Shown piece after piece: positions 8,420 to 17,174 of a stretch of DNA of 64,000 nt. The stretch is from Candidatus Margulisiibacteriota bacterium (GTDB lineage Bacteria; Margulisbacteria; WOR-1; O2-12-FULL-45-9; XYB2-FULL-48-7): contig JBAZTH010000003.1 of the NCBI GenBank assembly GCA_041661965.1, positions 413,433-477,432 on the forward strand. The letters are read 5' to 3'. Position 1 is the stretch's first letter. Every line of letters starts with the position of its first letter. The translations under genes and the position numbers were made by a program. The notes under the pieces are model-generated. The model did not search any database, was not told where the DNA came from, and worked only from the letters and a program-made list of their open reading frames with translations.

Positions 8420-9379
8420 ATGCCCAGAAAGAAAAAAGTTATTACGGCCGAAACGATCATTACCAGGAAAAAGTCGGCTAAAAAAAAGTCTCCGGCCAAG
8501 AAACTGACCGCGCTGGCCGCCGCTAAACCAAAACGCAAGCCACGAATAAAAAAACCAGCAGTTATTCCTTTTCCGATCGGGAATGAAGAACGGATCGAAG
8601 AGAGCAAGTATTACGCCGGGCCGGTCATGCAGAAGTTCGCTCCGGAAAAAGGTTTTGAGTTCCCGGCCAGTTACGGCGATAACCGGATCGTGGCGATGGT
8701 CCGCGATCCAGCCTGGTTTTTTGCCTATTGGGAAATCAGCCGGCAGCGCCGGGATGAGATCCGCCAAATGGTTGGTCACGATCAGTTTGTCCGGTCGCGC
8801 GAAACGCTCCGCGTCTATGATACCGAAAACTGGAATTATTTTGATATTCACCTCGCCGGCGGCGCGACCAGCTGGTATATCAAGGTTGCCCCCAACCGGA
8901 CTTATTGCGTCGACATCGGCTTTCTGCTCCCAGACGGCCGCTTTATCGCCGCCGCCCGTTCCAATTGGGTGACTATGCCGCTTGACCGGATGTCCGATAT
9001 CATCGATGAAGAATGGCTGACCCTTGATTGGGACAAGCTCTACGCGCTTTCCGGCGGCTTCGGCCAAGGCCTCGGCCAAGGGTCGCAGGAGATCAGGAAG
9101 TCCGCTTCCGGCTGGGTCTCTTCCGGTTCCGCCCAGGCGCCAAAGCCGGAGCGGCCGTTCTGGCTGGCCGCCAACTGCGAACTGATCGTTTACGGCGCGA
9201 CCGAACCGAGCGCGACCGTGACGATCCAGGGGCGCAAGATCGACCTGCGTGACGACGGGACCTTTAGTCTCCGCTTTTCTCTCCCCGACGGCAATCAGGT
9301 GATCCCGATCGAAGCGATCCGCGATGACGGCGCCGAGCGCCGGCAGATCACCCCCAAAGTTGAGAGAAGAACCGAATAA
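8420..9379 (+). CDS. DUF4912 domain protein in the alpha-glucan operon
   Basis: This 319-residue protein starts with about 50 Lys/Arg/Ala-rich, probably disordered residues (PRKKKV, KKSAKKKSPAKK). It then carries a DUF4912 domain (about 85-200) recognised by YGDNRIVAMVRDPAWFFAYWEI and the RVYD, WYIKV and NRTYCVDIGF segments. A C-terminal beta-rich part (250-310) has a Big/carbohydrate-module-like pattern. DUF4912 has no established biochemical role; it recurs beside glycogen and GH57 genes in several phyla as far as I recall. A ribosome site agaggtgg precedes ATG 8420, and its stop abuts the branching-enzyme ATG (TAAATG). A glucan-binding or scaffold role would fit the neighbours but is inference. 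Confidence 0.8.
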   Translation: MPRKKKVITAETIITRKKSAKKKSPAKKLTALAAAKPKRKPRIKKPAVIPFPIGNEERIEESKYYAGPVMQKFAPEKGFEFPASYGDNRIVAMVRDPAWFFAYWEISRQRRDEIRQMVGHDQFVRSRETLRVYDTENWNYFDIHLAGGATSWYIKVAPNRTYCVDIGFLLPDGRFIAAARSNWVTMPLDRMSDIIDEEWLTLDWDKLYALSGGFGQGLGQGSQEIRKSASGWVSSGSAQAPKPERPFWLAANCELIVYGATEPSATVTIQGRKIDLRDDGTFSLRFSLPDGNQVIPIEAIRDDGAERRQITPKVERRTE

Positions 9380-10966
9380 ATGGAAAAGGGTTATTTAGCC
9401 TTAGTCCTGCACGCCCATTTACCGTTCGTCCGCCATCCCGAACACGAAGAGTTCCTCGAAGAAGATTGGCTGTTCGAGGCGATCACCGAAACATATATCC
9501 CGCTGTTAAAGGTTTTTGAAGGGCTGGTTAACGACGGGGTTGATTTCCGCCTGACCATGTCGATCACGCCGACCCTTGGCTCGATGCTGATGGACCCGCT
9601 CCTCCAGGAACGCTATCTGAAACATATCGAGAGCCTGATCGAGTTGAGCGCCAGGGAAATGGAGCGGACCCGCTGGCAGCCGGAATTTTTCTCCCTGGCG
9701 GAAATGTACCATCACTTGTTCCTCGATTGCCGCGACCGCTTCGTCAATAAATATCACCGCAATCTGGTCCACGCTTTCAAAAAATTCCAGGACCTCGGCA
9801 AACTGGAGATCCTTACCTGCGGCGCGACCCACGGTTTCCTGCCGCTGATGGAAAACAATCCGAACGCGGTTAGGGCGCAGATCAAAGTTGCCGCCGCTCA
9901 TTACGAGCAGCTGTTCGGCCGCCGGCCGCGCGGCATCTGGCTGCCGGAATGCGGTTATCAGCCGGGGCATGATGAATTCTTAAAGGAAGAGGGGATCGGA
10001 TTCTTTCTAGTCGATACGCACGGAATTCTGCACGGGACCCCGCGGCCGAAGTACGGGGTTTTCGCGCCGGTCTACTGCCGCTCCGGCGTGGCCGCTTTCG
10101 GCCGGGACATGGAGTCGTCCAAAGCGGTTTGGAGCGCCAATGAAGGGTATCCCGGCGATTACAACTACCGGGAATTCTATCGCGATATCGGCTTCGACCT
10201 TGATTATGATTATATCCGGCCGTACATCCACAGCGATGGGACCAGGATCAATACCGGGATTAAGTATTACCGGATCTCCGGCCGGATGGACCTGGCCCAG
10301 AAACATCCTTATGTCCGGCAGTGGGCGCTCGATCGGGCAGCCGACCATGCCGGTAATTTTCTTTTCAATCGGGCCAAGCAAGTTGAGCATCTTTACAATT
10401 ATCTTGGCCGGAAGCCGATCGTGGTCTCGCCGTATGATGCCGAGTTGTACGGCCACTGGTGGTACGAAGGCCCGGATTGGCTGAACTTCCTTTTCCGGAA
10501 AATGTATCATGACCAGGATGTCATCAAGCCGGTCACCCTGGCCGAATATTTGGAAAACAATCCCAAAAACCAGGTCGTGACGCCGTCCTTTTCTTCCTGG
10601 GGGTGGAAAGGATACAACGAATATTGGCTCGAAGGTTCAAACGATTGGATCTACCGCCATCTCCATAAAGCGGCCGACCGGATGGTCGAGCTGGCCAAAC
10701 GCCATCCCAATGCCGACGGGGTTTTGCGCCGGGCGCTAAACCAGGCGGCGAGAGAGGTCCTGCTCGCCCAGTCGTCCGACTGGGCCTTCATCATGAAGAC
10801 CGGGACCTGCGTTTCCTACGCGGTCAAACGGACCCAAGACCATATTGAACGCTTTACCGTTCTGTACGATCAGATCAATAACAATTCACTCGATGAGAAT
10901 TGGCTGGGAGATATCGAGTCTAAAGATAATATTTTTCAAAATATCGATTACAGGGCGTATTTATGA
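9380..10966 (+). CDS. GH57 1,4-alpha-glucan branching enzyme
   Basis: The 528-residue protein matches the GH57 branching enzyme group (Thermus thermophilus, Thermococcus kodakarensis). It has HAHLPFVRHPE at 11-21, nucleophile Glu190 in GIWLPECGYQPG, acid/base Asp353 in SPYDAELYGHWWYEGP, and a C-terminal helical DUF1957 part containing SWGWKGYNEYWLEG and DWAFIMKTGT. It makes alpha-1,6 branches in glycogen. The length agrees with the family (about 520-560). There is no signal peptide. It directly follows the DUF4912 gene and overlaps the next gene by 4 bases (ATGA), supporting co-translation in a glycogen-building operon. Confidence 0.93.
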   Translation: MEKGYLALVLHAHLPFVRHPEHEEFLEEDWLFEAITETYIPLLKVFEGLVNDGVDFRLTMSITPTLGSMLMDPLLQERYLKHIESLIELSAREMERTRWQPEFFSLAEMYHHLFLDCRDRFVNKYHRNLVHAFKKFQDLGKLEILTCGATHGFLPLMENNPNAVRAQIKVAAAHYEQLFGRRPRGIWLPECGYQPGHDEFLKEEGIGFFLVDTHGILHGTPRPKYGVFAPVYCRSGVAAFGRDMESSKAVWSANEGYPGDYNYREFYRDIGFDLDYDYIRPYIHSDGTRINTGIKYYRISGRMDLAQKHPYVRQWALDRAADHAGNFLFNRAKQVEHLYNYLGRKPIVVSPYDAELYGHWWYEGPDWLNFLFRKMYHDQDVIKPVTLAEYLENNPKNQVVTPSFSSWGWKGYNEYWLEGSNDWIYRHLHKAADRMVELAKRHPNADGVLRRALNQAAREVLLAQSSDWAFIMKTGTCVSYAVKRTQDHIERFTVLYDQINNNSLDENWLGDIESKDNIFQNIDYRAYL

Positions 10967-13416
10967 GGGCGGTCATACTGGCCGGTGGGCTAGGGACAAG
11001 GCTTCATCCGCTGACGGTTAATCTGCCGAAGCCGATGGTCCCGGTCATTAACCAGCCGTTGATGCAGTATGCCCTGCGTCATCTGAAGGAAAATGGTTTC
11101 GGCGAGATCACCGCCATGCTTTACCATCAGCCGGAGATCATAAAAAACTATTTTGGAGACGGGGGGAAGTTCGGCGTCAAACTCTCATACCTGGAGGCCA
11201 AAGAGGACCTCGGCACCGCCGGCGCGGTCCGTTTGGCGGCGGTTAACTTTGACGACACTTTCCTGGTCAGCAGCGCCGACGTCCTCACCGATTTTGATCT
11301 TACGGCGGCGGTCGACTTCCACCGGGCGAAAAAATCGCAAGCGACCCTGGTCTTGACCCGGGTGAAAAATCCGGTCCAATACGGGATCGTCATTCTCAAT
11401 AAAGACGGCAGCGTCAAACATTTCCTCGAAAAACCTTCTCCGAGCGAGATCTTTTCCGATACGGTCAATTGCGGGATCTACATCCTGGAACCCGAAGTCA
11501 TGGCCCTGATCCCGCCCGGGCGACCGTTCGACTTCAGCCTCGATCTTTTTCCTTTGTTGTTAAGTAAGGGGATCCCGCTTTTTGGTTACATCGCGGAGGG
11601 CCGTTGGAAGGATATCGGCAGTCTTTATGAATACGGCATGGCGACGGCCGATATCTTGAAAGAGGATGAACAGTTGATCGATAAAAGCGCTCGGGTCGCC
11701 GGTTCGGTGAAAAAGAACAAAATCGTGGTCGTCGGCGCCGGCTCGTTTGTGGCCGACGGCGCGGTGTTGGAAAACGTTTGTATCGGCCGCAACTGCCAGA
11801 TCGGCCATAATACGGTCTTGCGTTATGTGGTTCTTTGGGATAACGTGATCCTCGGCAATGAAGTGCATTGCGATCAGACGATCATTGGCCGGGGGGCCGT
11901 GATCGGCGATGGGAGCTTGATCGAAGAAGGGGTCGTCATCGGCGACGAATGCATGATCGGCAAGGAAACCAACATTAAACCTTACGTCAAGATCTGGCCG
12001 AAAAAGGTGATCGAAGAAGGGGCGACCGTTTCGCGGTCGATGGTTTGGCGCGAGCGCTGGAAAAAAGGGATCTTCGGACCGTTCGGCGTCAACGGCCTTT
12101 GCAATGTCGAGATAACTCCCGAATTCGCGGCGACCCTGGGGGCCGCCTACGGTTCGACCCTGGGGAAGGGTTCGCAGATCAGCACCTCCCGCGATTCCCA
12201 TCCCGCCTCCCGGATGATCTACCGGGCGCTTCTCTCCGGCGTCCTTTCGGCCGGGGTCGACGTCTCCGATCTGGAAATGATCCCGATCCCGGTCAATCGC
12301 TACGAACTGAAAGCGCTGAAGAACCGGGGAGGCTTTCACGTCCGCAAATCGCCTTATGACAATAACGTGATCGACATTAAATTCTTTGACGAGAACGGGA
12401 TGGACCTGGCTTCGACCAGGGAAAAGAAAATTGAACGGCTCTTCTTCAGCGAAGAATTTACCCGCGCCGACATCAGTGAGGTCGGTGAACTTTCTTTTCC
12501 GTTCCACCGGGTGACCGAATATTACAAGGACGGAATGATCAGCGCTCTGGACAAGGAGCTGATCCGCAACGCTAATCTGCGGGTGGTGGTCGATTACGCC
12601 TATAGTTCGGCGTCGCAGATCTTTCCTTCGATCCTGGGGGAACTGGGGATCGACGTTATCGCCCTTAATGCCCACATTGACGAGACCAAGATCACCAAAA
12701 GCAAGGCGATGTTCGACAAGGAATTGTCGCAGCTCTCCCAGATCGTGAAATCGCTCAACGCCGACCTTGGGATCATGCTCGATACCGGCGCGGAAAAGGT
12801 CTTTCTCTGCGACGAAAAGGGACGGATCCTGGACGGCGACCTGGAACTCGCGGTGATGACGATCCTGATGTGCCGCGGCCGACCGGGGGGGCAGATCGCG
12901 GTCCCGGTCAAAGCCAGCCGGGTGATCGACGAACTGGCTGGTAAATACGGCGTTCAAGTGGTCAGGACCCGGACCAGCGTCCGGGCGATGATGGAGAAAT
13001 GCCAGAAGGGGAACACTTATTTCTTCGGCGAGACCCTGGGCGGCTTTATTTTCCCCGGGTTCCAATGCGCCTTTGACGCGATGTTCACTTCGGTGAAGTT
13101 GATCGAGATCCTGGCCAAACAACGGGTCAAGCTTTCGGCCGTGGCCGATGAAGTCCCGAAGATCAGGATGTATTCCAAGGAGATCTCCTGCGCCGCCGAG
13201 AACAAAGGAAAGGTCCTCCGCTCGATCGTCGACGGGATCGGCGAGGCGGAAGTTGACCTGACCGACGGCGTCAAGGTCTTTCACGGGCAGGATTGGGTCC
13301 TGATCCTGCCGGACCCGGTCCGGCCGGTCATCAATATCTACGCTGAAGCCGATCGGGACGACCAGGCGCAAAAATTGGCCGAACGGTACATTGAAAGGAT
13401 TGATGCCGTCCTATGA
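10963..13416 (+). CDS. NDP-sugar pyrophosphorylase fused to a degenerate phosphomannomutase-like domain
   Basis: The 817-residue protein has three parts. Residues 1-230 form a nucleotidyltransferase with an intact signature (GGLGTRLHPLT then PKPM). Residues about 245-370 are left-handed hexapeptide repeats (VVVGAGSFVADGAVLEN and similar). Residues about 380-817 resemble a phosphomannomutase/phosphoglucomutase. In that last domain all catalytic signatures look altered: VRKSPYD replaces TASHNP, DTGAEK replaces DGDADR, GETLGG replaces GExSGH, and the phosphate loop RPSGTEP is not kept. It probably makes an NDP-glucose or GDP-mannose precursor, here most likely for the glycogen synthase immediately downstream (ATGA overlap). 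The nucleotide and sugar cannot be read from the sequence. Similar fusions are annotated in Cyanobacteria. Confidence 0.85.
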   Translation: MRAVILAGGLGTRLHPLTVNLPKPMVPVINQPLMQYALRHLKENGFGEITAMLYHQPEIIKNYFGDGGKFGVKLSYLEAKEDLGTAGAVRLAAVNFDDTFLVSSADVLTDFDLTAAVDFHRAKKSQATLVLTRVKNPVQYGIVILNKDGSVKHFLEKPSPSEIFSDTVNCGIYILEPEVMALIPPGRPFDFSLDLFPLLLSKGIPLFGYIAEGRWKDIGSLYEYGMATADILKEDEQLIDKSARVAGSVKKNKIVVVGAGSFVADGAVLENVCIGRNCQIGHNTVLRYVVLWDNVILGNEVHCDQTIIGRGAVIGDGSLIEEGVVIGDECMIGKETNIKPYVKIWPKKVIEEGATVSRSMVWRERWKKGIFGPFGVNGLCNVEITPEFAATLGAAYGSTLGKGSQISTSRDSHPASRMIYRALLSGVLSAGVDVSDLEMIPIPVNRYELKALKNRGGFHVRKSPYDNNVIDIKFFDENGMDLASTREKKIERLFFSEEFTRADISEVGELSFPFHRVTEYYKDGMISALDKELIRNANLRVVVDYAYSSASQIFPSILGELGIDVIALNAHIDETKITKSKAMFDKELSQLSQIVKSLNADLGIMLDTGAEKVFLCDEKGRILDGDLELAVMTILMCRGRPGGQIAVPVKASRVIDELAGKYGVQVVRTRTSVRAMMEKCQKGNTYFFGETLGGFIFPGFQCAFDAMFTSVKLIEILAKQRVKLSAVADEVPKIRMYSKEISCAAENKGKVLRSIVDGIGEAEVDLTDGVKVFHGQDWVLILPDPVRPVINIYAEADRDDQAQKLAERYIERIDAVL

Positions 13417-14846
13417 AGATCTTTTATATCTCTTCGGAGGTCGTGCCGTTCGCTAAGACCGGCGGCTTGGCCGATGTGGCCGGCGCCCTTCCCAAGGCCT
13501 TGAAAACCATCGGTCACGATGTTCGGATTTTCATGCCGCGTTATAAGGCGGTCGATCAGGAAAAATATGATTTAAAAAAGATCGCGCCACAGATCTTTGA
13601 AGGGCGAATTCCCGGCACTGAAGTGATTGTTTATTTTTTCGATGATCCGACGTTCTTTGGCCGGCGCGAAGGTCTTTATCAGCTCAAAGGGGTCGATTAC
13701 GAGGATAATCTGGAGCGATTTTCCGCTTTTTGCGCCGCCGCCCTCCCATTCCTTAAAACACTGAACTGGCGGCCGGATATTATTCATTGTAATGATTGGC
13801 AATCAGCTTTGGTCCTTGCCCACCTAAAGAACCTCTCCCGCGACGACCCATTTTTTGCCCGGACCGCGACCGTTTATTCGGTCCACAACATGGCTTATCT
13901 GGGTCTTTTTCCAAAAGAAAAACTGGCGGTGACCGGTCTGGGTAAAGAGGTCTTTAAACAAGACGGCCTTGAATTTTGGGGCCAGATCGCCCTGACCAAG
14001 GCCGGCTTTGTTTACGCCGACGTTATCAACACCGTTTCCGAAACTTATGCCAAGGAGATCCAAACGCCCGAATACGGCGCCGGATTGGACGGGCTCCTGC
14101 GTGCCCGCGCCAGGGATGTTTTTGGTATCATTAACGGGATCGATTATGAGATCTGGAACCCGGCGACCGATAAGAATATCGTTAAACGTTATAGTCCGGC
14201 GACGATCTTCCTGAAAGCCGAAAATAAATTGGAGCTGCAGCGCCAAAACAAACTTCCGGAGAACAAAGAGATTCCGATCATCGGCCTGGTCACCAGGCTG
14301 GCGGACCAGAAAGGTTTTGATATTTTTTCCGCCGCGCTTGATGAGATCATGGCGCTTGGCTGCCAGGTGGTGATCCTGGGGACCGGCGATCAGAAGTATC
14401 ATGAGCTTCTTTTACGGGAGCAAGCCCGTTTTCCGGAGAAGATCGCCGTCAACCTGACCTTTGACGCCTTGCTGGCGGAATTGATCTATGCCGGCGCCGA
14501 CATGTTCCTGATGCCGAGCCTTTACGAGCCGTGCGGCCTGGGCCAGCTGATCAGTTTTAAATATGGGACGATTCCGATCGTCCGGCGGACCGGCGGGTTG
14601 GCCGACACGGTTGGCGATTTCGATCCGGTCATCGGCAAGGGAGAAGGTTTTGTTTTTGCGCAATACAGCGCCGCCGCTCTGATCGACGCGGTCAAAAGGG
14701 CGCTCGGGGCTTATCAGAAAAAAGAGTTATGGGAGACCCTGCAAAAGCGGGTCATGAACCTTGATTATTCCTGGGATGCTTCGGCCAAAAAATATGTTTC
14801 GCTCTACATGAAGGCGTTAAAGAAGGTCGGGATCGCCGCGTTATAA
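13413..14846 (+). CDS. glgA: Glycogen synthase (GT5)
   Basis: The 477-residue length equals that of E. coli GlgA. It carries KTGGLADV near the N-terminus (the ADP-glucose binding loop), HCNDWQS, TVHN-type YSVHNMAYLG, NGIDYEIWNP, and the C-terminal PSLYEPCGLGQL with RRTGGLADTV. GT5 enzymes add glucose from ADP- or UDP-glucose to alpha-1,4-glucan in the cytosol. It is the last gene of the operon and overlaps the pyrophosphorylase gene by 4 bases. A converging gene begins 4 bases after its stop, and I see no clear terminator hairpin between them. Confidence 0.95.
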   Translation: MKIFYISSEVVPFAKTGGLADVAGALPKALKTIGHDVRIFMPRYKAVDQEKYDLKKIAPQIFEGRIPGTEVIVYFFDDPTFFGRREGLYQLKGVDYEDNLERFSAFCAAALPFLKTLNWRPDIIHCNDWQSALVLAHLKNLSRDDPFFARTATVYSVHNMAYLGLFPKEKLAVTGLGKEVFKQDGLEFWGQIALTKAGFVYADVINTVSETYAKEIQTPEYGAGLDGLLRARARDVFGIINGIDYEIWNPATDKNIVKRYSPATIFLKAENKLELQRQNKLPENKEIPIIGLVTRLADQKGFDIFSAALDEIMALGCQVVILGTGDQKYHELLLREQARFPEKIAVNLTFDALLAELIYAGADMFLMPSLYEPCGLGQLISFKYGTIPIVRRTGGLADTVGDFDPVIGKGEGFVFAQYSAAALIDAVKRALGAYQKKELWETLQKRVMNLDYSWDASAKKYVSLYMKALKKVGIAAL

Positions 14847-14849
14847 AAA

Positions 14850-15626
14850 TTAAGGGGCGGTCGGATATTCTCGATCGAAAATATTATTTTGCAAAGAAAA
14901 GTATTTAGCCGTCAGGCTTGGCGACTTTTTTGCTTCTTCCGGAGTGTTCGGCTGTTTACAGCCGCTTAAAAAGTAGTCGCGATCGAGCACGAAACTGGCA
15001 AAATGATAGGCGAAGTCCTCTTTGGCTTCTTTTAAAGCGGAAACATGAACCTCTTTTGGATAATAGCTGTAAATCAAGAGAAAATCATTTTCAGTAAGAT
15101 TTTTGCGCGTGCCGTCATGATTAAAAGAGATTGTTTCGAATCCCCCCCGGTCGCAGACGTTATCCCAGGCGTCATGGCCGACTTCGTGGAGCAGGGAATA
15201 TTCCCAGTAATGCGGGACTCCCGGCGTTACCGGTACGGGCTCTTTTTCCTGCCCAAACCAATTGGTGCTGATATTAATAACGCAGGATCTTGAAGAATTC
15301 CCGTTGGACGAATCAATGATGGTGCAAACATGTTCAGCCGCCGCGCCGGGGGTGAGCAGGTTTAGAGTAAAAACTATTTCTTTCACGCTTTGATACGAGC
15401 AGGAGGGGATGGCGCGGAGTAATTCATTGGTTCTGTTAGTGAGATAAGCTTGATGGGCTTGGAATGCCGGGTCGGCGACGGTAATCATTACGCTGGCGGC
15501 CGGACACTCCATCTTTTTTAAGTTGAGACATTCATCTGGTTTGATCACTTCTCCCGCGCAACCATTAATCGCCAGAGGGAGGGCCATAAATTTGGCCGTT
15601 CTAAACATGATATTCGAGATCCTCAT
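14850..15626 (-). CDS. Putative zinc-metallopeptidase lipoprotein
   Basis: This 258-residue protein has a short hydrophobic N-terminus ending in a lipobox-like INGC (Cys23), so it may be an exported lipoprotein. Residues 147-151 are HEVGH, a HExxH zinc-binding motif, and a downstream segment KEDFAYHFASFV (about 202-213) could supply the third zinc ligand, as in gluzincins or the EDFA-type peptidases. It also has several cysteines that may form disulfides. No family could be named. A GATAAT box 5 bases before the ATG on this strand suggests a near-leaderless transcript. An internal ATG seven codons in is an alternative start. It converges on glgA. Confidence 0.55.
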   Translation of the reverse strand: MRISNIMFRTAKFMALPLAINGCAGEVIKPDECLNLKKMECPAASVMITVADPAFQAHQAYLTNRTNELLRAIPSCSYQSVKEIVFTLNLLTPGAAAEHVCTIIDSSNGNSSRSCVINISTNWFGQEKEPVPVTPGVPHYWEYSLLHEVGHDAWDNVCDRGGFETISFNHDGTRKNLTENDFLLIYSYYPKEVHVSALKEAKEDFAYHFASFVLDRDYFLSGCKQPNTPEEAKKSPSLTAKYFSLQNNIFDREYPTAP

Positions 15627-15694
15627 GTTATATTATCGTTGGAAAACCGAGAAAATTTCAATTTCACTGTAAATTATGATAAGATAAATACAAC

Positions 15695-16435
15695 ATGTCA
15701 GGACATTCTAAATGGGCCACGATCAAAAGGTCAAAAGCCAAGACCGATTCCGCCAGGGGGAAGGTCTTTACCAAGATCATCAGGGAAATAACGACCGCCG
15801 CCAAGACCGGCGGGGGAGATCCGGACGCTAATCCAAGGCTCCGCCTATCGATCGATAAGGCCAAAGCGGCCAATATGCCCAAGGATAATATTGAAAGGGC
15901 GATCGAAAAAGGGGTTGGCGGAGGCGGTGCCGCCATGGAAGAACTGACCTATGAAGGGTTTGGCCCAGGCGGGTTCGCGATCATCGTTAACGTCATGACC
16001 GACAACCGGAACCGGGCGGCCGGTGAGATCCGCAATCTTTTTGACAAGCACGGCGGCAACCTTGGCTCGTCCGGAAGCGTTGCCTACCAGTTCAATCGCC
16101 GGGGAAGCATAGTTTTCGAAAAGGTCGGGCTCGATGAAGATACCCTGACCATGACCGCCATCGATGCCGGAGCGGAAGATATCTTGTCCGAAGATAAAAC
16201 GGTGGAAGTCCTGACCACTCCGGATAACTTTGAAAAGGTTAAAAATGCCCTCCAAGCAGGTGGGTTTAAACCGGTCCAGGCTGAAATAGCCATGATCCCG
16301 ACGACCACGGTCAAACTGACTGGCGAGCCAGCCCAAAAAGCGCTTAAATTGGTCAGCTTATTGGAAGATCATGATGATGTCCAGGAAGTTTTCACTAATT
16401 TCGATATTGACGAAGAAGAAATGGAAACTAAGTAA
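15695..16435 (+). CDS. yebC: YebC/PmpR family protein
   Basis: The 246-residue protein begins MSGHSKWATIKRSKAK, the hallmark of the YebC/TACO1 family, and continues with FTKIIREI, NMPKDNIERAI, EGFGPGG and MTDNRNRTA-like MTDNRNRAAGEI segments. Length is normal (about 240-250). Family members were described as transcription regulators and, more recently, as factors that help ribosomes translate proline stretches or particular mRNAs. An extended -10 box TGATAAGAT (15677-15685) ends 9 bases before the ATG and no ribosome site is visible, so the leader may be only a few bases long. Confidence 0.93.
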   Translation: MSGHSKWATIKRSKAKTDSARGKVFTKIIREITTAAKTGGGDPDANPRLRLSIDKAKAANMPKDNIERAIEKGVGGGGAAMEELTYEGFGPGGFAIIVNVMTDNRNRAAGEIRNLFDKHGGNLGSSGSVAYQFNRRGSIVFEKVGLDEDTLTMTAIDAGAEDILSEDKTVEVLTTPDNFEKVKNALQAGGFKPVQAEIAMIPTTTVKLTGEPAQKALKLVSLLEDHDDVQEVFTNFDIDEEEMETK

Positions 16436-16447
16436 GAACGCTTTTTT

Positions 16448-16457
16448 ATGCTAAAAT
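16448..16457 (+). promoter_or_regulatory. Extended -10 promoter of the PHP hydrolase gene (leaderless)
   Basis: ATGC-TAAAAT at 16448-16457 contains the TGn-TAAAAT extended -10 and ends 6 bases before ATG 16464. There is no ribosome site. Sequence and spacing are the same as at thyX. Confidence 0.6.
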
Positions 16458-16463
16458 AACTCC

Positions 16464-17174
16464 ATGAAGTACGTTGCCGATCTTCACCTTCATACCATCT
16501 CTTCCGGTCACGCTTATTCGACCCTGGAAGAATACGCCGCCCGAGCGAAAAAAATTGGCCTCAAGTCCTTTGCCTTGACCGACCATGGTCCGGCGATGCC
16601 CGGCGGGCCGCACCTCTATTATTTTGCCAACCTGAAAATGGTCCCCGAGAAGATCAACGGGGTCCGGATCTTCCGCGGCTGTGAAGCCAACGTTATCAAC
16701 GCCGACGGAGGGATCGACCTGCCGGAGTTCGAGCAGAGCGGCCTGGAGATCATCATTGCCAGTATGCATCCCAGGGTTGGCTACGAGAGCCATGGAGAAG
16801 AGAAAAATACCGAAGTCCTGATCAAAACGATGGTTCGTAATCCCCGCGTTAATATACTCGGCCATATCGGCAATCCCAAGTTTCCGGTCAATATTCCGGC
16901 GGTCTGTGCCGCCGCCAAAGAGCGCCGGGTTCTGATCGAACTGAACAACAGTTCCGTTGTTAGCCGGCCCGGTTCCTGGGAAAAATGTCTCGAAGCGGCC
17001 CGGGAGGTCAAACGGCTCGACTGGCTGGTTGCTCTGGGGACCGATTCTCATTTTTCAACAATGTTGGGTGATTTTAAAAAGGTGGAAGAGCTGATCAAAG
17101 CGGCTGGCCTTTCTGACAAGCATGTGGTCAATACCTCCTTCGAGAAGATCGAAAAGTATTTATTAAAACGATGA
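16464..17174 (+). CDS. PHP-domain phosphatase/hydrolase (YcdX-like)
   Basis: The 236-residue protein starts with DLHLHT (residues 6-11), the metal-binding HxH of PHP domains, and continues with LTDHGPAMPG, a GCEANV segment, MHPRVGYES and a late GTDSHF; these are the histidines and acids that hold the trinuclear metal site. The arrangement resembles YcdX-type phosphatases rather than histidinol phosphatase or DNA-polymerase PHP domains, although HisK activity cannot be excluded with hisF nearby. It is the first gene after a leaderless-type -10 box and overlaps the next gene by 4 bases (ATGA). Confidence 0.82.
   Translation: MKYVADLHLHTISSGHAYSTLEEYAARAKKIGLKSFALTDHGPAMPGGPHLYYFANLKMVPEKINGVRIFRGCEANVINADGGIDLPEFEQSGLEIIIASMHPRVGYESHGEEKNTEVLIKTMVRNPRVNILGHIGNPKFPVNIPAVCAAAKERRVLIELNNSSVVSRPGSWEKCLEAAREVKRLDWLVALGTDSHFSTMLGDFKKVEELIKAAGLSDKHVVNTSFEKIEKYLLKR

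Noticed and set aside
11560..13371. 603-codon open frame on the minus strand opposite the nucleotidyltransferase/PMM gene
   Set aside because: It is an antisense shadow of a well-supported gene with strong third-position bias; its product is Asp/Arg/Pro-rich and shows no domain.
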